Below, one piece after another: positions 4,727-6,924 of a DNA stretch of 6,924 nt (position 1 is its first letter; each line of letters opens with the position of its first letter). The notes under the pieces are model-generated. The model worked only from the letters and a program-made list of their open reading frames with translations. It did not search any database and was not told the origin of the DNA. The stretch comes from Devosia sp. GTDB taxonomy: Bacteria > Pseudomonadota > Alphaproteobacteria > Rhizobiales > Devosiaceae. The stretch spans positions 1 through 6,924 of the forward strand of contig JAQGKH010000005.1 in the NCBI GenBank assembly GCA_028290225.1, given 5' to 3'. The position numbers and the translations under genes are program-made.

Positions 4727-5755
4727 TTAAGACGTGCCGAGCTTGCTGTTCCTTAGCCGCGATTGTTCGGCCTGCTGGCGTTTGCGCGCCTTGGCACGGC
4801 TGGCGGCATCCGCTGCCGCGTCCCCCAGATGGGCGGTGCCGCGCCGGCGGGCCAGCTCGATCTGTTTTTGCCGCTCGGCCGCCGCTTCGTGCTTGGCCGT
4901 GTCGTTGGCACAATGGGGGCACGAAACACCTTCGGCAAAGCGCGGATCGGCGCGATCGGCCGGGGTGAGTGGATGGCGGCAGGCGCGGCAAAGCGTGGCT
5001 TGCCCTTGCGCCAGCCCGTGGCCGACCGCGACGCGGTCATCGAACACAAAGCACTCGCCCTCAAAGCGGCTATCTGTTTCCGGCACGGTTTCGAGATAGG
5101 CCAGGATGCCGCCCTTGAGGTGGAACACTTCGGAAAAGCCCTGGCTCAGCAGATAGGAGGACGCCTTTTCGCAGCGGATGCCACCGGTGCAGAACATGGC
5201 GACTTTCTTGTCGCGCTCCGGATCGAGCTGGGTCGCGACATAGTCCTTGAACTCGGTGAAACTGGCGGTGGCGGGATCGCGGGCGCCCTTGAAGGTGCCC
5301 AGGCCCACTTCATAATCGTTGCGGGTATCGACCAGCACCACGTCCTGGCGCGCGATCAGCTCATTCCAGTCTGACGGTGCCACATAGGTGCCAACGGTCT
5401 GGCTGGGATTGGCCTCGGGGGCGCGCAGCGTCACGATCTCGGGCTTGAGCCGCACCTTCATGCGCAAAAACGGCATGTCCTGGGCCACCGAAAACTTGAT
5501 CTCGGCGCCATGGAGACGATCTGCAAACAGGGGGTCCGCCAGCAGGAACGCCTGCAATGCATCGATCGCCTCGGGCGTGCCCGCCACCGTGCCATTGATG
5601 CCTTCAGGCGCCAGGATCAGGGTACCCTTGATGGAGCGGGCGCAACAGAACTGCGCCAAAACCGGCTGGATGGCCTCGGCGTCGGGCAGATCGGCGAACT
5701 TGTAGATGGCCATGACCTTGTATGGCAGGGCCGCTTGCTGCAGATTATGAGGCAT
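4727..5755 (-). CDS. trhO: tRNA uridine(34) hydroxylase TrhO, rhodanese domain (YceA family)
   Basis: TrhO carries out oxygen-dependent hydroxylation of the wobble uridine U34 in certain tRNAs to 5-hydroxyuridine, the first step toward 5-methoxy- or 5-oxyacetic-acid uridine. The 342-residue protein has an N-terminal UPF0176-type domain (about 14-105, including ILAPEGINGTVAGT at 47-60). A rhodanese domain follows (about 125-225) with VLVDTRNDYEVGLG and the active loop FCTGGIRCEKAS, whose catalytic residue is Cys189. The C-terminal part has two CxxC pairs (Cys256/259 and Cys279/282) that probably bind zinc. A charged alanine/arginine/lysine-rich tail of about 55 residues ends the protein. I chose the ATG at 5755; a GGA lies nearby but the ribosome binding site is weak, and Met15 is an alternative start. 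It is divergent from gpr. Confidence 0.94.
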   Translation of the reverse strand: MPHNLQQAALPYKVMAIYKFADLPDAEAIQPVLAQFCCARSIKGTLILAPEGINGTVAGTPEAIDALQAFLLADPLFADRLHGAEIKFSVAQDMPFLRMKVRLKPEIVTLRAPEANPSQTVGTYVAPSDWNELIARQDVVLVDTRNDYEVGLGTFKGARDPATASFTEFKDYVATQLDPERDKKVAMFCTGGIRCEKASSYLLSQGFSEVFHLKGGILAYLETVPETDSRFEGECFVFDDRVAVGHGLAQGQATLCRACRHPLTPADRADPRFAEGVSCPHCANDTAKHEAAAERQKQIELARRRGTAHLGDAAADAASRAKARKRQQAEQSRLRNSKLGTS

Positions 5756-5787
5756 CGGATTTCCGGCGAACGCTTAGCGTCTGGCTC

Positions 5788-5815
5788 TTTATCATCGCGC
5801 CACGGGCGGCGCCAA
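5788..5815 (-). promoter_or_regulatory. Candidate sigma-70-type promoter of trhO
   Basis: On the minus strand TTGGCG (5815-5810) and GATAAA (5793-5788) are separated by 16 bases, each matching four of six consensus positions. Transcription would begin near 5781, about 25 bases before the trhO ATG. The -35 element lies inside the loop of the inverted repeat at 5797-5832, so that repeat could act as an operator. Confidence 0.35.
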
Positions 5816-5832
5816 GCGTGGCCCGGTGGCGC
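5797..5832. repeat. Inverted repeat in the trhO-gpr divergent region
   Basis: GCGCCAC (5797-5803) pairs with GTGGCGC (5826-5832), and GGGC (5804-5807) with GCCC (5821-5824), with G5825 bulged. The total is 11 bp around a 13-base loop that begins with the palindrome GGCGCC (5808-5813). It sits between two divergent starts and ends 14 bases before the gpr ribosome binding site. It could be an operator or a leader hairpin. No T-tract follows. Confidence 0.55.
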
Positions 5833-5858
5833 AATCGCACATTATCGGGAGACAAACC

Positions 5859-6896
5859 ATGACCTATCGGGCCGATCCGGCACGCTATGACACCATGCAA
5901 TACCGCCATTCCGGCCGCTCGGGCCTCAAGCTACCCGTGGTGAGCCTGGGCTTGTGGCAGAATTTCGGCGGCACGCGCGACTATCCCAGTGCCATGGAGA
6001 TCCTCGGCCATGCCTTTGACGCCGGCGTCACGCATTTCGACCTCGCCAACAATTACGGGCCCCCCGGGGGATCGGCCGAAGAGCTGTTTGGGCAGGTGAT
6101 GGCGCGCGATTTCCGCCCGTATCGCGACGAGCTGATCATTTCGACCAAGGCCGGCTACAATATGTGGCCCGGCCCTTATGGGGAATTTGGCAGCCGCAAA
6201 TCTCTGCTGGCAAGCCTCGACCAGAGCCTGGGGCGGCTGGGGCTCGACTATGTCGACATTTTTTATTCCCACCGCTATGACCCCAAGACGCCGCTGGAGG
6301 AAACCATGGGCGCTTTGGCCCATGCGGTGCGCGCCGGCAAGGCGCTATATGTCGGCATTTCCTCCTATCCCGAGGCGGAAACGCGTGAAGCCCACCGGAT
6401 CCTCAAGGAGCTGGGGGTGCAGACCACCATCCACCAGCCCAGCTATTCCGTGCTCAATCGCTGGATCGAGAATGACCGCACCATTGATGCCTGTGGCGAA
6501 CTGGGTATCGGCATGATCGCCTTTTCGCCGCTGGCGCAGGGCGTGCTGTCGGGCAAATACAACAGCGGCAACAAGGAAGGGACGCGCGGCGCCAACCCCA
6601 ATGGCTCACTCCGGGCCAGCCATATCGAGCCGCGGGTGCTCGAGGCGGTGGACAAGCTGGGGGAGATCGCCCGGGCCCGGGGCCAGTCGATGGTGCAGCT
6701 GGCGCTGAGCTGGGTGCTGCGGCGCCCCGAAATGACCTCGGCGCTGATCGGGGTACGCAATCTCGACCAGCTCAAGGACAATCTGGGGGTGCTCGACAAT
6801 CTCGAGCTCAGCGCCGAGGAAGTGGCCGCCATCGACACGGCCACGGCCGGGGGGCAGATGGAGCTGCACCCCAGCCCCAAGGGCTGGCCGCGCTAA
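5859..6896 (+). CDS. gpr: Aldo/keto reductase, L-glyceraldehyde 3-phosphate reductase family (YghZ)
   Basis: This is a soluble NADPH-dependent aldo/keto reductase of the YghZ/Gpr (AKR14) type. The E. coli member reduces L-glyceraldehyde 3-phosphate and also acts on methylglyoxal. The 345-residue product closely follows E. coli YghZ (about 346) as I recall it: the N-terminal ERY-like YRADPARYDTMQYR, then HFDLANNYGPP, ELIISTKAGYNMWPGPYG, DYVDIFYSHR and IHQPSYSVLNRW. The catalytic tetrad is Asp61, Tyr66, Lys97 and His138. Cofactor-binding segments are SPLAQGVLSGKY (223-234) and GVRNLDQLKDN (298-308). I chose the ATG at 5859: GGGAG (5847-5851) lies 7 bases upstream, and the N-terminus matches the family there. 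An in-frame ATG at 5826 would add 11 unlikely residues. It is divergent from trhO; no partner gene follows before the window ends. Confidence 0.94.
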   Translation: MTYRADPARYDTMQYRHSGRSGLKLPVVSLGLWQNFGGTRDYPSAMEILGHAFDAGVTHFDLANNYGPPGGSAEELFGQVMARDFRPYRDELIISTKAGYNMWPGPYGEFGSRKSLLASLDQSLGRLGLDYVDIFYSHRYDPKTPLEETMGALAHAVRAGKALYVGISSYPEAETREAHRILKELGVQTTIHQPSYSVLNRWIENDRTIDACGELGIGMIAFSPLAQGVLSGKYNSGNKEGTRGANPNGSLRASHIEPRVLEAVDKLGEIARARGQSMVQLALSWVLRRPEMTSALIGVRNLDQLKDNLGVLDNLELSAEEVAAIDTATAGGQMELHPSPKGWPR

Positions 6897-6924
6897 ACCA
6901 GCATCGAGTGCTGCGCGCCCATGG

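Overview
The window is GC-rich chromosomal DNA with strong codon bias and long open frames antisense to its genes. It most resembles an alphaproteobacterium, probably of the order Hyphomicrobiales. A Devosia-like genus is my best guess, because the dispersed hairpin repeats recall those commonly seen in that group. This is inference from protein and repeat appearance, not a database match.

Layout. Positions 1-684 hold no convincing gene. They hold a dense mosaic of short palindromic repeats, named here families A, B, C and D, plus a few separate hairpins. Next comes a minus-strand row, in transcription order: a small secreted protein of unknown function (3863-3462), lepA for elongation factor 4 (3396-1591), and an isochorismatase-family cysteine hydrolase (1491-685). 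The gaps of 65 and 97 bp would allow co-transcription. Divergent from this row is a stand-alone dihydrofolate reductase-like/RibD C-terminal-domain protein (4050-4607). It converges on trhO, the tRNA U34 hydroxylase (5755-4727), and a third copy of repeat A lies between the two stops. trhO is divergent from gpr/yghZ, an aldo/keto reductase (5859-6896), across a 103-bp region that contains a strong inverted repeat.

Together these are mainly housekeeping or general-metabolism genes: translation (lepA), tRNA wobble modification (trhO), aldehyde reduction (gpr), and two enzymes of unassigned substrate. I see no mobile element, CRISPR array, RNA gene, toxin-antitoxin pair or defence system, and no evidence of a new multi-gene system. 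The parts most worth a second look are the repeats: copies of families A and B differ by changes that preserve base pairing, and families D, C and A recur in the same order twice within 600 bp.
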